Assembly (NCBI RefSeq): GCF_041379045.1
Contig: NZ_CP166871.1
Coordinates: forward strand, 1,116,001-1,180,000
DNA length: 64,000 nucleotides
From: Thalassotalea ponticola
GTDB taxonomy: Bacteria > Pseudomonadota > Gammaproteobacteria > Enterobacterales > Alteromonadaceae
Direction of reading: 5' to 3'
Shown: piece after piece, positions 19,962 through 29,451 of the stretch
Numbering within the stretch: position 1 is the stretch's first letter
Layout of the letters: each line of letters begins with the position of its first letter
Position numbers and translations under genes: made by a program
The notes under the pieces: generated by a model
Told to the model about the DNA's origin: nothing
Database searches by the model: none
Seen by the model: only the letters and a program-made list of their open reading frames with translations

Positions 19962-20749
19962 TCAATCACAGTAGACAAATGGGCTTTACCCTAGTTGAAT
20001 TATTGCTGAGTATGGTATTTGGCTTAATCGTCATTTCTGGCATAACCGCGGTTTACGTGGCCGTCTTGTCTAGTAGCTCAGAAACACTGCGAGCGGCAAA
20101 GTTAAACAGCCAGTTGATGACGATGATGACGGTTATCGCTAACGATGTTCGTCGCGCCGGTTATTGGCACAACGAAGACCGAGACTTACCATCAACCAAT
20201 CCTTTTAATGTCGAAGATGACTCTTTGTTGGCCATTGTTAAATCGATTGGTGATAACAGTAAAATAGTCGAAGACACCGACGAAGCCGGACGGTGTATTT
20301 TGTACAGCTATGATCGCAATGAAAATGGTGACGTTGATGATATCGGAGCTGATAACGAATACTTTGGTGTGCGCTTAAATGACGGCGTGGTTGAAATTCG
20401 AAACCAAGGTTCGGTTACTGATGGCGACAATTGCAGTAATGGCGTCTGGGAAGCGATTTCAGATGCTGACTTGTATCAAGTCACCGAATTGTCATTTAAC
20501 CCGGTGGGCTCTGCCTGTGTCAACGCATCAGAACCCAATGATCTCGACTCACCAAATGATGCCGACGCCGATGTTGATAACGACATTGAAGCAGACTGTT
20601 ACCAAATTGATCCGGTTGCCGGCGATGTGACCGTTGAAACCCGAGAAATTTTAATTACCTTGGCTGCCCAATTAAATGCCGACGCCAACGTGGTTGCTCA
20701 AATACAGCAATCGGTACGGGTGAGAAACGACGTTGTGAGGATACGCTAA
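19949..20749 (+). CDS. pilW: Type IV pilus minor pilin PilW-like, cluster 2
   Basis: 266 residues. Prepilin motif QMG/FTLVELLLSMVFGLIVISG, PilW-like MTVIANDVRRAGYW. The globular part is very acidic, with DRNENGDVDDIGADNEYFGV and a run NDLDSPNDADADVDNDIEAD. Both resemble Ca2+-binding loops, as would suit a surface protein in sea water (inference). It overlaps fimT, and its stop codon shares a base with the pilX ATG. Confidence 0.87.
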   Translation: MQRVINHSRQMGFTLVELLLSMVFGLIVISGITAVYVAVLSSSSETLRAAKLNSQLMTMMTVIANDVRRAGYWHNEDRDLPSTNPFNVEDDSLLAIVKSIGDNSKIVEDTDEAGRCILYSYDRNENGDVDDIGADNEYFGVRLNDGVVEIRNQGSVTDGDNCSNGVWEAISDADLYQVTELSFNPVGSACVNASEPNDLDSPNDADADVDNDIEADCYQIDPVAGDVTVETREILITLAAQLNADANVVAQIQQSVRVRNDVVRIR

Positions 20750-21954
20750 TGAGTCCACTAAAAAAACAACGCGGCTTAGCCACTCTGGCCATATCGATAA
20801 TTTTACTGATCTTAATTACCTTGGCATCGCTTTACTTAGGGCGAACTCTTATCCAAGAAAAAACCTTGGTGGGTAATGATATTCGCGCTAAACAAGCGTT
20901 TGAAGCAGCCGAAGCCGGAATAGCTGTCGCACAAGAGTATTTTGTTAAAGGTATTGCTGAGAATACCGCAGACGGTAAGTATGAAATATTTGCCAGTGTC
21001 GCGGGCGAGCCAGATGATTCGTTTCGAGGCACACTTGGCGATAATCGCTTTGAAGTAACCCTCGAAGAAGTTGAAATTGACGGTATTATCGCGATGGCGA
21101 TTACCTCAACAGGGATAAGTAGCGACGGCAGTGCACGTAAGACGGTTCACTCGGATATTGTAGCGTTAAATCCGCTGCCTAATATCCCTGACAACCCAAT
21201 AAGTACCAAAGGCGCCTTTATTATTGGCGGCTCTGCAACCGTTACCAATACAGAGGGACACAGTACCATATGGAGTGGTGAAGATGTTGACGTTGGGTCA
21301 AATAACTCGACCAAAACAGAAGTAGCCAACCCCAACGACGACGGCTATCCCGCGTGTATGGATATTCCCAATGCGTGTAGCACGATGCAATCGTCGAATC
21401 GCGAAATGGCAGGCTTAGATATCATTGAGCACGACACCGATTTAGCTAACTTGACCGCCGAAGAAATGTTCATTAACTTTTTTGGTATTGCGCCGAGTTC
21501 TTATAAAGAGACGATGGCGACACGGGTTATTGATCCGTTAAACCCGAGTGAAAGCCGAGGCGATTGCGGTAATAGCTGGGACGGTTGTGCCCATTTAGCA
21601 CAAAACGAGGTGGTTTGGGTTGAAGGTGACTTGGTTGCGCAGGGCAAAACCGTTGGTTGTGCTGTTGCAGTGACTGGGTCAAATAGCTGTGCAGAGGCGG
21701 ATGAAGCCCCCAGCATAGTGATTGTTAATGGTGATGCAGAGTTTTCTGGTACACCGCACTTTTATGGCATTTTGTTTATTATGGGCAACCTTAATGGTAC
21801 CGGTAATATGACAGTACACGGCGCTATGATCTCGGCAGGTCAAGGCCACACGGGCTCTGGTAGTTTAGACGCTTATTACAATTCACGCTTATTAGAAAAA
21901 TTGCAAAGTAACGGTCCTCGGGCTGTATCTGCTGGCAGTTGGAAAGATTTCTAG
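20749..21954 (+). CDS. Type IV pilus assembly protein PilX-like, cluster 2
   Basis: 401 residues. QRG/LATLAISIILLILITLASL is a PilX N-terminal segment without Glu5, followed by the PilX signature RAKQAFEAAEAGIAVAQEYF. The C-terminal half has short Gly/Asn-rich repeats (IVIVNGDAEFSGTPHFYGIL, MGNLNGTGNMTVHGAMISA). They look like a small beta-helix, as in other large PilX proteins of marine gammaproteobacteria. Twice the size of the cluster 1 PilX. Confidence 0.85.
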   Translation: MSPLKKQRGLATLAISIILLILITLASLYLGRTLIQEKTLVGNDIRAKQAFEAAEAGIAVAQEYFVKGIAENTADGKYEIFASVAGEPDDSFRGTLGDNRFEVTLEEVEIDGIIAMAITSTGISSDGSARKTVHSDIVALNPLPNIPDNPISTKGAFIIGGSATVTNTEGHSTIWSGEDVDVGSNNSTKTEVANPNDDGYPACMDIPNACSTMQSSNREMAGLDIIEHDTDLANLTAEEMFINFFGIAPSSYKETMATRVIDPLNPSESRGDCGNSWDGCAHLAQNEVVWVEGDLVAQGKTVGCAVAVTGSNSCAEADEAPSIVIVNGDAEFSGTPHFYGILFIMGNLNGTGNMTVHGAMISAGQGHTGSGSLDAYYNSRLLEKLQSNGPRAVSAGSWKDF

Positions 21955-21962
21955 GAGAGACA

Positions 21963-24038
21963 ATGAACACTTTTAATAAAAAGAAAGGTTTCGGTCTGAT
22001 TGAAGTATTAGTGGCGCTAGCAATTATGGCCATTGGCTTTATGGCCGTTGCAACTTTTCACACCTCGCTTATTGGCGAAAGTGCTAACACCAGAAACCGA
22101 GCTGAGGCGATGTCTTTGGCGCAGGAGCGCATTGAGCAAATGCGCAACTACACCGACTTAGCCCTTGATCAAGATGCGTTTAATGACTTGTTTCCAATCA
22201 GCACAAGCGCAGCCAATCAAACCAGTCACCAGGGTACAAATACCTTGTTTACGCGACAAGAAACGATCACTGAAAATGACGATACTCGCGAAGTGACCGT
22301 ACAAGTGTTATGGCAAGATGGCAACGGTGAAACGGAAGTTGTGGAATTATCTACAGAGCTTGCTTGGCGCTCGCCAAGTTTAGCCGGTGAAGTCGATGCC
22401 ACCAAAGCCTCTCAACCGATTGTTCGCTCAGCGACCGGTCGCGCCCGATTAGGTAAAGGGGAAGTGTCAGAGGAAGAGCGCGGACAAGTTGACTATGCCA
22501 CCAATGGCGATACCACCGGCTTGTTAGATCGCGGTGATGGTGACTTGCGGTTAACCTCGGAAAACGACGTGGTACTGACTCTGGAAGACGCGTGTGAACT
22601 CGATAACGGTGAACGTACCAGTAAACCTTGTACTGGTTTTGTTGAAATATCGGGTTCGGTATATATTGACTTGGATGAAGCCGATCTCGATATTTTTGAT
22701 GTTCACGTTATCGCTTCTGATGCCGCTTATTGTCAGCGTTATATCATCAATGTGCACGGTGAGGCTGAACGCATCGATAAGCACAAAGAGAAAGGCTTAT
22801 TTACCGCCAATGGTGACTACGAATACTTCAACTACACCTGTTATTTAGGTGGCGGCTGGCACGGTAATATCGGTTTGCTTATTGACGGTCCTGAATGGTC
22901 TTGTATGGGCGACCCCAATGCTGATATCAAAGCCGATGAACCGAAAGTAGCCATTCGTCGCGTTTACCGCGGTATGGCGTATAAAATCGATGACAAAGAC
23001 GATCCAGTAACAAACGCAGATGGTCAAACAATTTATTATTCTGTTGGCGTGGCAGATGCGCTTAAATTGCCAGCAGAGGGGCAGGCTGGTCACGATTTTG
23101 TGATCGCCAACTTAGGCTCAAGTGATGATACGGTGTGTACAGAAGATACCCAGCACACTTCAGCAATTATGCTAAAAAACGACGCCACAGTAAATGGTGT
23201 TGCAGGTGGTTTGTTTGCCGGTGTGCCGACTGATTTCTTCTGTTTAAATCAAAACGTCGCTTGGGTGGACGATTTGAAAATGACAGCGTTTGATTACCAA
23301 ATAGACGATACATGCCCATTTGACCCAAGCGATCCGCCGTCTGAGGAGCACATCATCACCGGTGATGTACATATAACCGCAAGTCTTAGCAACGCAAACA
23401 ACAAGCTAGACAACTTTAATGTGTACACCTCTGATGGTTATGGCAACTGCGAGATTTATTTAGAGTCAGCTAACTTTACTTCTGATTTAAACATTGATGT
23501 TAAAGTACCTTATCGTTGTAAAGTCTACGATTGGGGCAACGGCTGGTCAGGTTATGTACAAATTACTCCTGATATTTCAGTATTCACGTGTAATCGATTG
23601 ACCATTAACGTCAGTGAAGATAATGCCTTAACAGGCGATAAAGATTTGGGTGACTTTAAGTGTACCGATGGTTCAGACTCTGGTACTGATCCACAGCCTA
23701 GTCTGGGGACGGTAACGATCACCGGTAACATTGTGCACTCTGGTGGAGCAAAATTGGCATCACTTGTATTTGCTGGTAATCAGTGTGAATTAGCGAGAAA
23801 TGCCACCTCGTACACCTGTGCAAGTCCTGAAGTTGATTTATCACTGGTGCCAACGTTTAAAGCGGTGTATACCTCGACTAAAGACAATGTATGTGTCACC
23901 AGTAGCAGTGCAACTCGCAGTGTTATGTCTGTTGCCGACGGATTACCGACAGCGACGGTCACAGTGGATAGTGCCTCAGCATCGTATAATATCGATATAG
24001 GCTTTTCTCCGGACGAATGTAGTAATTTAGCGAATTAG
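21963..24038 (+). CDS. pilV: Giant modular PilV-like minor pilin, cluster 2
   Basis: 691 residues from the ATG at 21963 (GGAGAGA just upstream). An in-frame ATG at 21939 is inside pilX and lacks an SD. Prepilin motif [23 protein letters not shown], then PilV-like [20 protein letters not shown]. Typical PilV is about 160-180 residues. Here some 500 further residues form three related modules (about 224-315, 464-544 and 582-645). Modules 1 and 2 share ...GxVxI...LxxFxVxxSD..xC....YxCxV..GxGWxGxV.......C. The extension is probably an extracellular adhesive or tip domain held by disulfides. No pilY1 is present, so it may take over the tip role (inference). Confidence 0.83.
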   Translation: MNTFNKKKGFGLIEVLVALAIMAIGFMAVATFHTSLIGESANTRNRAEAMSLAQERIEQMRNYTDLALDQDAFNDLFPISTSAANQTSHQGTNTLFTRQETITENDDTREVTVQVLWQDGNGETEVVELSTELAWRSPSLAGEVDATKASQPIVRSATGRARLGKGEVSEEERGQVDYATNGDTTGLLDRGDGDLRLTSENDVVLTLEDACELDNGERTSKPCTGFVEISGSVYIDLDEADLDIFDVHVIASDAAYCQRYIINVHGEAERIDKHKEKGLFTANGDYEYFNYTCYLGGGWHGNIGLLIDGPEWSCMGDPNADIKADEPKVAIRRVYRGMAYKIDDKDDPVTNADGQTIYYSVGVADALKLPAEGQAGHDFVIANLGSSDDTVCTEDTQHTSAIMLKNDATVNGVAGGLFAGVPTDFFCLNQNVAWVDDLKMTAFDYQIDDTCPFDPSDPPSEEHIITGDVHITASLSNANNKLDNFNVYTSDGYGNCEIYLESANFTSDLNIDVKVPYRCKVYDWGNGWSGYVQITPDISVFTCNRLTINVSEDNALTGDKDLGDFKCTDGSDSGTDPQPSLGTVTITGNIVHSGGAKLASLVFAGNQCELARNATSYTCASPEVDLSLVPTFKAVYTSTKDNVCVTSSSATRSVMSVADGLPTATVTVDSASASYNIDIGFSPDECSNLAN

Positions 24039-24040
24039 AT

Positions 24041-24463
24041 ATGAAAGGAAAAATCAGCGGTTTTACGCTCATAGAGCTTATGGTGGTGGTGGCAATTATC
24101 GGTATTTTAGCCGGTATTGCATACCCCTCATTTGCTGACTACGCCATGAAGGCGCGTCGCGCTGACGCCAGAGCCGCAATTATGGATGTGGCACTGGCGC
24201 AAGCCAAGCTGCGCACCTCGTGCCCTACCTACGCAAGTATGCTGGATGGGGCGAGTGATTGTGCAGCCGGTAAAGTTGGTGCTGCAACATTGAGTGACAA
24301 TGGTTATTACAGTCTGGCGTTATCTAATGCCAGCGGTAATGCCTATACCATTACCGCAACGGCCCAGGGAGTGCAGGTGCAAGACACGGAGTGTGCATCG
24401 ATGACCTATACCGTCAATGCCGCCAATCCTAGAGGATTGAAAGCGCCATCGTCGTGTTGGTAA
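24041..24463 (+). CDS. pilE: Type IV minor pilin PilE-like, cluster 2
   Basis: 140 residues. Prepilin motif [27 protein letters not shown], a textbook PilE start with Glu5, then [19 protein letters not shown]-terminal disulfide cysteines are in DTECASM and SSCW. It begins 2 bases after pilV and has no SD of its own, so it probably depends on coupling. Closes the operon. Confidence 0.9.
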   Translation: MKGKISGFTLIELMVVVAIIGILAGIAYPSFADYAMKARRADARAAIMDVALAQAKLRTSCPTYASMLDGASDCAAGKVGAATLSDNGYYSLALSNASGNAYTITATAQGVQVQDTECASMTYTVNAANPRGLKAPSSCW

Positions 24464-24688
24464 GTTAAATCTAAGTACTTGCTATAACGTCGATGCAAGT
24501 CCGTTTAACATAAAAAAATGGCTACAATGGCCGCTACCGCGTCAACAGCAGTGAGTACAACCTACCTCCTACCGCAAGTTAGCAAACAACATCCAATTAC
24601 CGTGAATTCTGGGGCGTTAATTTCGACCCGTTAATTCAAGTGATAGCAGAGAATAGCGGTTATTGACTATCTCTGACTATACCTATGC

Positions 24689-24723
24689 TTAACCCTTAAC
24701 CCTTAACCCTTAACCCTTAACCC
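24689..24723. repeat. Five tandem copies of TTAACCC
   Basis: Five perfect 7-bp units, directly followed by a sixth that is broken (GTAATCC). Located in the gap after the second pilin operon. Confidence 0.95.
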
Positions 24724-25059
24724 GTAATCCCAATCACTGGTGCCACTCACGAATCTTGACCTCCCGTGATCATCGACCAACAACTGCAAACCGAGTAAGT
24801 TATATTCATAGCAGAGTCTACTGCGTGACATGTAGAATCTAAATCGCTTTATACTGACCCTAGCGCTCGTTGGGGACAGGGCTATTTAGCTAATGCCAGA
24901 ATTGATACATATCGCAGATATAACACGCAGCGGGTCGAATAAGTGGCCTGTGATGTGCTGATAGAAGACTTCATCGAAGAGACCTTATTGAAAAACGTAC
25001 AGATGAGCTTATTGATAAACGCGATCTGTGGGCGAGTACGAGATAGGGATAAGGGGACT

Positions 25060-25095
25060 AATACAACAGCAAATACAACAGCAAATACAACAGTA
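25060..25095. repeat. Three tandem copies of a 12-mer
   Basis: Unit AATACAACAGCA, three copies, the last with one substitution (AGTA). Confidence 0.95.
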
Positions 25096-25243
25096 ACTAT
25101 AACTGCTCAGGGGGGATACGCGACTTAATTTTAACTTGACGTTGTTGTATACAATACACGCAAGGTATCTGTTGCTGATTACATTGGCAGGGTTAATGGT
25201 TTATGCAAGGGGGGAAGTGGTTATGGTTTAGGCTGATTAATGC

Positions 25244-25270
25244 CTTGGCGTCGCTGCTAACGACGCCAAG
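25244..25270. repeat. 10-bp inverted repeat downstream of the GGDEF/EAL gene
   Basis: CTTGGCGTCG / CGACGCCAAG with a 7-nt loop, 18 bases past the stop codon of the minus-strand GGDEF/EAL gene. There is no clear T run on the minus strand, so it may be a weak or Rho-assisted terminator. Confidence 0.5.
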
Positions 25271-25287
25271 TACTCGTAACTAAGGTA

Positions 25288-27624
25288 TTAAACGCGACTT
25301 TGCTGTTCAAGCTGTTTATAGCGGTAGTCGCTAGTTGTTAACCACTGAATAAGGTCACCGCTTGATAGTGCCCTTGATAGCACATAACCTTGTACCATGT
25401 CGCATTGGTTGTCGCTGAGCCAGGTAATTGTCGCCTGATCTTCAACGCCCTTGGCAACCACGCGCAAGTTAAGTTGATGAGCTAGGTTAATCATTGAAAC
25501 TACAATCTTTTGATCATTGGGCTGTTGCATCACGTGATCAATAAAGGTTTTATCGATATTCAATTCTTTAACAGGTAAAAAGCGCAGTTGTGCAAGCGAC
25601 GAATAGCCAGTACCGTAGTTATCAATCACCAAATTGATACCGTATCGATGCAGTTTGATTATATTATCAACGGCAGCGGACGAGTGGTCATCAAAGGCCT
25701 TTTCACAAATTTCAAAACTCAGCATTTCGCGAATGCCGTGGTCATTACTGAGTTTATCGATCAAGTATTGACAAAATTCTGAATCCAATAAGTTTTGCTG
25801 TGAAATGTTGATGGCGATCTGCAACACAATACCCTGATTTCGCCATTCTAGGTGTTGCTCAATGCACTTGTCGACGACCCATTTACTCAAGGCGGTAATT
25901 TGGCCTGTTTTATCTGCAGTATGAATAAAATTGTCTGGCGTAATTAAGCCGTTAACAGGGTGATTCCAGCGCAGTAGCGCTTCAACACCATCGATACAGT
26001 GGCTACTTAGGTCAAGTTTAGGTTGAAATAGCAACATAAACTCATCATTGTCAATTGCCCCGTTAAGGCGATTGACCAGTTGCAGTCGGTCCAGCGTATT
26101 TAGGTCGATTTGGCGATCGTATACTTGAAAGTTTAGGTTGTCGCGCTTGGCAAGTTGCATTGCCGAGTCTGATTCTTTCAACACGCGCTTAGGTTGAGAC
26201 CAACCATCGCTTACCGTCACGCCAATATTGGCTTCTAGATGAATAGCAATCGTTTGATAGATAAATGCCGGTTCAAAAACGCGGTTAATATCCTCTACCA
26301 CACTATTGATGTCTTTTTGTGTTTTGTGGTCAAAGCGCAGTAAAAAGCCATTTCCAGATATGTGATAAATCGGCTGTGACAGCTTACTTAAGCGATGGGC
26401 TACCTCGCTGATCACATCGTCACCGACGTCGTGACCAAAGTTATCATTAATTTCGACAATGCGACGCACGTTTACTTGGCATAAAAGGTAAGGCTCTTTT
26501 ATACTTTCCATTTCGCGATAAAACTGGCTGCGATTGGGCAAGCCAGTCATAATGTCGCAGTACGCCTCTTGATAAATTTTATCTTCTCGCTCACCAATGG
26601 CGCGTTCCATGACTTTTACTTGCTCAGCTAAATCGTGTAGTTCTGCTGTCGCGCCAGCTAGCTGTGTTTGAGTTGGTTGGCCATTAGTAATATTTTTTAC
26701 TTGGTTGATTAGCGCCGAAATAGGCGATGCTAAGTAGCGCTGGATAAAGTAAGCACCGAGCAGTGCGCCAAGTAAGGTTAACACCGGCACCAAGTACGAA
26801 TTCGGATTTGCTAGTGCAACTGCGTCACTGAGCTCAGCTTTCGTTTGAAACATCATTAGGTTAACCACAGGCTGCTCAGCCTGACTCAAGGCAATTTGTG
26901 TACCGTATAACTGACCTTGGGCGAGAGAGTCTGCAACTTCAGAAATAGACGGGGCAGTATGTAATTCTGCTAATGAATTACTGGTAATAAGCCATTGCTC
27001 ACTATCGCTGTGATTAATGGCAAGGTGAAAACCGGTAAGCTTGGCTATTTCATCAAAAAATGTTTGGTTCAATTCAAAGCCAACTGCCACATGACCAATA
27101 ATAACGAAGTCTTGTAAAATCGGTGTCACGAGCAATTGATATACGCGCTTATTGTCAACGTAGTAAGCGTGTACAGGGTGGTCTTTTAGCCATTGTGTTT
27201 GACCAAAGCCCTGATTGAGTTGTGTTGCGGGGGAGAGACGTTTTATTTCTTTGTTGCTATCTTTCACCTCAAGTTGACCAAAAATCACCCCGTTGGTGTC
27301 AATGGCAAGCGCTAAATCGGCGTCCAGGTGTTTGCGATAGTTGTTTAGTGCCAGCGACACATTTTTGATCGGACTCGCAAATTGGTCGATTAAGGCTTGA
27401 TCACTGGCGGAGATTTGGGCAAAGGTTGACAGCAATCGACTGCGCATCGCAAGTTTGTCCGATACTAACTGTTGTGCTCTGTCTACGGTTGCTAAAAGCT
27501 GTTGTTGATTGCGTTGCTCAATACTGTAGTGATGAGCTATTAAGGAAATCGCCTGAATCGACACGAGTATCAATGCAAATAATAAAAATGCTCTGTTGCG
27601 CAGGCTAGAAAATAATGACGTCAT
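25288..27624 (-). CDS. Degenerate GGDEF/EAL protein with periplasmic sensor domain
   Basis: 778 residues: membrane segment 11-31, periplasmic domain about 32-275, second membrane segment 276-296, HAMP-like linker, GGDEF domain 352-500, EAL domain 510-765. The GGDEF active-site motif is replaced by SGNGF (423-427). In the EAL domain the first Glu is kept (EAL at 548-550). However, the second Asp of the DD motif is Asn669, the Lys of LKID is Asn689, and the Glu of AEGVE is Lys725. Both activities should be lost, so it is probably a c-di-GMP receptor or protein regulator in the manner of LapD or CsrD/MshH (inference). It adjoins the pilin clusters and may control pilus-dependent attachment. No enzyme activity is claimed. 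Confidence 0.88.
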   Translation of the reverse strand: MTSLFSSLRNRAFLLFALILVSIQAISLIAHHYSIEQRNQQQLLATVDRAQQLVSDKLAMRSRLLSTFAQISASDQALIDQFASPIKNVSLALNNYRKHLDADLALAIDTNGVIFGQLEVKDSNKEIKRLSPATQLNQGFGQTQWLKDHPVHAYYVDNKRVYQLLVTPILQDFVIIGHVAVGFELNQTFFDEIAKLTGFHLAINHSDSEQWLITSNSLAELHTAPSISEVADSLAQGQLYGTQIALSQAEQPVVNLMMFQTKAELSDAVALANPNSYLVPVLTLLGALLGAYFIQRYLASPISALINQVKNITNGQPTQTQLAGATAELHDLAEQVKVMERAIGEREDKIYQEAYCDIMTGLPNRSQFYREMESIKEPYLLCQVNVRRIVEINDNFGHDVGDDVISEVAHRLSKLSQPIYHISGNGFLLRFDHKTQKDINSVVEDINRVFEPAFIYQTIAIHLEANIGVTVSDGWSQPKRVLKESDSAMQLAKRDNLNFQVYDRQIDLNTLDRLQLVNRLNGAIDNDEFMLLFQPKLDLSSHCIDGVEALLRWNHPVNGLITPDNFIHTADKTGQITALSKWVVDKCIEQHLEWRNQGIVLQIAINISQQNLLDSEFCQYLIDKLSNDHGIREMLSFEICEKAFDDHSSAAVDNIIKLHRYGINLVIDNYGTGYSSLAQLRFLPVKELNIDKTFIDHVMQQPNDQKIVVSMINLAHQLNLRVVAKGVEDQATITWLSDNQCDMVQGYVLSRALSSGDLIQWLTTSDYRYKQLEQQSRV

Positions 27625-27822
27625 AGGGTTTTCACTGTTGCTGAGGAGTCCATTTTTTAACAGTTTATTATCACTGTTCTACAGACAGTTTATCTGCCCT
27701 AAGATGACAAATTTTAACTGGAAAAGCAAGTGGTTATTGCTCTTGGCTGATGGTTGATGTCGGCGTTATAAGTGCCATGTCGCCAGCATATCGTCCCACT
27801 GAAGTGTGTCCCCTAGACAAAT

Positions 27823-27847
27823 AAAAAAGACGCCCTTGAGCGTCTTT
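27823..27847 (-). terminator. Rho-independent terminator, minus strand
   Basis: Stem AAAGACGC / GCGTCTTT (27826-27833 and 27840-27847), 6-nt loop, preceded on the plus strand by As. Read on the minus strand these give the T run. Confidence 0.6.
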
Positions 27848-27989
27848 CATTATGGATTTGGTGGACATCTTGTCAAAGAATTGGAACCAATTATCTTCAG
27901 AGTTAAGCGATTGGGATGTAGCCCTATCTAGTATTGCTGCTTGAATCTGAGTGAAAAACTTTGACGGCAATCGGTTCAGCGCCCGCTTA

Positions 27990-28038
27990 GGGAGTTGAAT
28001 CGCCGTCCGAATGCTCTGTAACAAGCAGAAAAACCTAC
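27990..28038 (-). other. Possible remnant of the ssrA 3' end (candidate left attachment scar)
   Basis: Plus-strand pieces CGTCCGAA (28004-28011) and AAAAACCTAC (28029-28038) occur in the same order and orientation as in the 3' end of the real ssrA gene, but separated by 17 extra bases. The preceding GGGAGTTGAATCG resembles the T-arm. It lies exactly where core genes give way to AT-rich foreign genes. The match is imperfect and could be chance. Confidence 0.35.
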
Positions 28039-28156
28039 TTTCATTGGATACAGTATCAGGTTTACTAGCACCTCTGTGTGATTGAACACTGTTGTAATTC
28101 AATGATCCCGGACACCATTTTAGGTGTTATTATTACCACTAAATTAGAAATGTTAA

Positions 28157-28279
28157 ATGACAAGAAAACGTCGTACTTTTTCGCAAGAATTTAAATTGGA
28201 AGTAGCGAGCCTACTTTTGAATAAAGTCGACTTAGATAGCTTTTTGACCTTTCGTTTTAAACGAACATTATTAAATTAA
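28157..28279 (+). pseudogene. IS3-family transposase OrfA, N-terminal fragment
   Basis: ATG at 28157 opens MTRKRRTFSQEFKLEVASLL, the typical first residues of an IS3-family OrfA helix-turn-helix protein. After about 23 residues the match is lost and the frame ends at 28279, 40 codons in all. The bases before it (TGATCCCGGACACC at 28102-28115) resemble an IS3-family inverted-repeat end. Dead remnant. Confidence 0.7.
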
Positions 28280-28450
28280 TTCCTTTTTCTAGACTTACTA
28301 GTGATGCTCCTTCGGTTGTTAAGTCTAAATATATTATTTACAATCATATACTTGGTATACTACCTTCTATCGAAACGAAGAAAACTTTCGATTCAGGAAT
28401 TGCCTCCTATTTATGACAAAAATAGCCCAACACAGGATGTGATATAAGAA

Positions 28451-29278
28451 ATGTCTAAAAAGTTAATATTGATAATACTTCTTTTGTTTTCTATCGGAAA
28501 TGTATATGGTCATTCAGGAGGATTGGATTCAAGCGGTTGTCACGGGGGGAGTAAGCCCTATCATTGTCATAGGGCACAGTCTGAAATGGTTGGTAACCGA
28601 CTTAGGTGTGATTTAGGTAGTCGCTCTAAGGAGTGCGCCTCCTCTCTTTATGGAGCTACAAACAGTCTGTACGATGAAGCTACAAACAGTCTGTACGATG
28701 AAGCTACAAACAGTCTGTACGATGAAGCTACAAACAGTCTGTACGGCAGATATAAAGCCAACAGTTTTCAAAATCAAAAAGAAAAAGACACCCCAGAAAT
28801 TAGGTACCAGTCGTTTTCTGTTGAAGGACATACAAATTGGTCCATCTTTAAATACTATCCAAATACTAACAATGAATATGTGGTCGCTAGAACAAACAGT
28901 GCGAATCAAGTTGGTTCAATTAACTTTTTCTTTGAACCTAACAAGCAGTGCCGTGAAATGCTTTATTTTAGTATTCAAATGTCAAGCAATTATGAAACCG
29001 CATTGAATGAGAAAGGAAAACTAACGTTAAGGTTTGATAACCAAGAAGTAAAAGCAATTGACGTAGATTATATAGCGAGCAAAGGTAAAAATTGGCTGTA
29101 TATAGACTTAACTCCCTTAAAAGATGAACTATTAGCGAGTACCAACTTCGTTTTTCGAGTTGAAGATTTTATTAAAGACAAGCCAAGTTATCAATTTTCA
29201 CTAATCGGCTCTCGTGCTTCTTATGCAAAGTCAAAAAACATTTGTTTAAATACAAATACCTACATACTCAACTATTAA
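28451..29278 (+). CDS. Exported YHYH-domain-like protein with octapeptide repeats
   Basis: 275 residues with a signal peptide (KKLILIILLLFSIGNVYG). Then GGLDSSGCHGGSKPYHCHR, the His/Cys motif of the small YHYH domain found in secreted bacterial proteins. Residues about 69-100 are four units of the octapeptide ATNSLYDE, from a 24-bp DNA repeat. The C-terminal 150 residues are not recognised. AT-rich codon use unlike the core genes; probably island cargo. No function is assigned. Confidence 0.7.
   Translation: MSKKLILIILLLFSIGNVYGHSGGLDSSGCHGGSKPYHCHRAQSEMVGNRLRCDLGSRSKECASSLYGATNSLYDEATNSLYDEATNSLYDEATNSLYGRYKANSFQNQKEKDTPEIRYQSFSVEGHTNWSIFKYYPNTNNEYVVARTNSANQVGSINFFFEPNKQCREMLYFSIQMSSNYETALNEKGKLTLRFDNQEVKAIDVDYIASKGKNWLYIDLTPLKDELLASTNFVFRVEDFIKDKPSYQFSLIGSRASYAKSKNICLNTNTYILNY
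28655..28750. repeat. 24-bp in-frame tandem repeat, four copies
   Basis: Unit GCTACAAACAGTCTGTACGA plus TGAA. Three copies are identical; the fourth diverges in its last six bases. In-frame, adding eight residues per unit, so copy number can vary without shifting the frame. Confidence 0.95.
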
Positions 29279-29451
29279 CAAGCAAGCTAAAATGCAAGCC
29301 TGCAGTTAAGAAAATCTTATTATTGGTTAGTTGTCAAATAGTTGTGTTACACCTCTAATTAGGTGGCCAAATTTGTTGTACCACTACAATGAAAGGTAAG
29401 CAGGTTTGCGAAGACTGTATATAGAGATAATTTTAGATTTAGGTTAGATAA

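Larger units (their letters stand above)
24464..25287. other. 824-bp non-coding stretch with simple repeats
   Basis: No gene recognised. It holds a heptamer array (24689-24723), a 12-mer array (25060-25095) and an inverted repeat (25244-25270). A 61-codon frame at 24943-25128 is judged non-coding because its C-terminal third is the 12-mer repeat. Confidence 0.55.
27734..28102 (-). pseudogene. Decayed sequence at the left edge of the ssrA island
   Basis: An open frame of 122 codons with no recognised family. It runs straight through a strong minus-strand terminator (27823-27847) and a patch resembling the 3' end of ssrA (27990-28038), so it is probably not an intact gene. The frame may contain the 3' end of an unidentified gene (ESRFFCLLQSIRTAIQLPKR) ending before the terminator. 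Confidence 0.3.

Noticed and set aside
24689..24723. Telomere or linear chromosome end
   Set aside because: Only five units in the interior of ordinary chromosome; no hairpin end or protelomerase.
24943..25128. 61-codon open frame as a gene
   Set aside because: No ribosome site; the C-terminal part is only the 12-mer repeat.
28655..28750. Repeat array as a CRISPR
   Set aside because: Units are directly adjacent, without spacers, and lie in frame in a protein.
28613..28909. Minus-strand frame over the 24-bp repeat
   Set aside because: Shadow of the exported protein gene; its repeated VCSFIVQT arises from the same DNA repeat.
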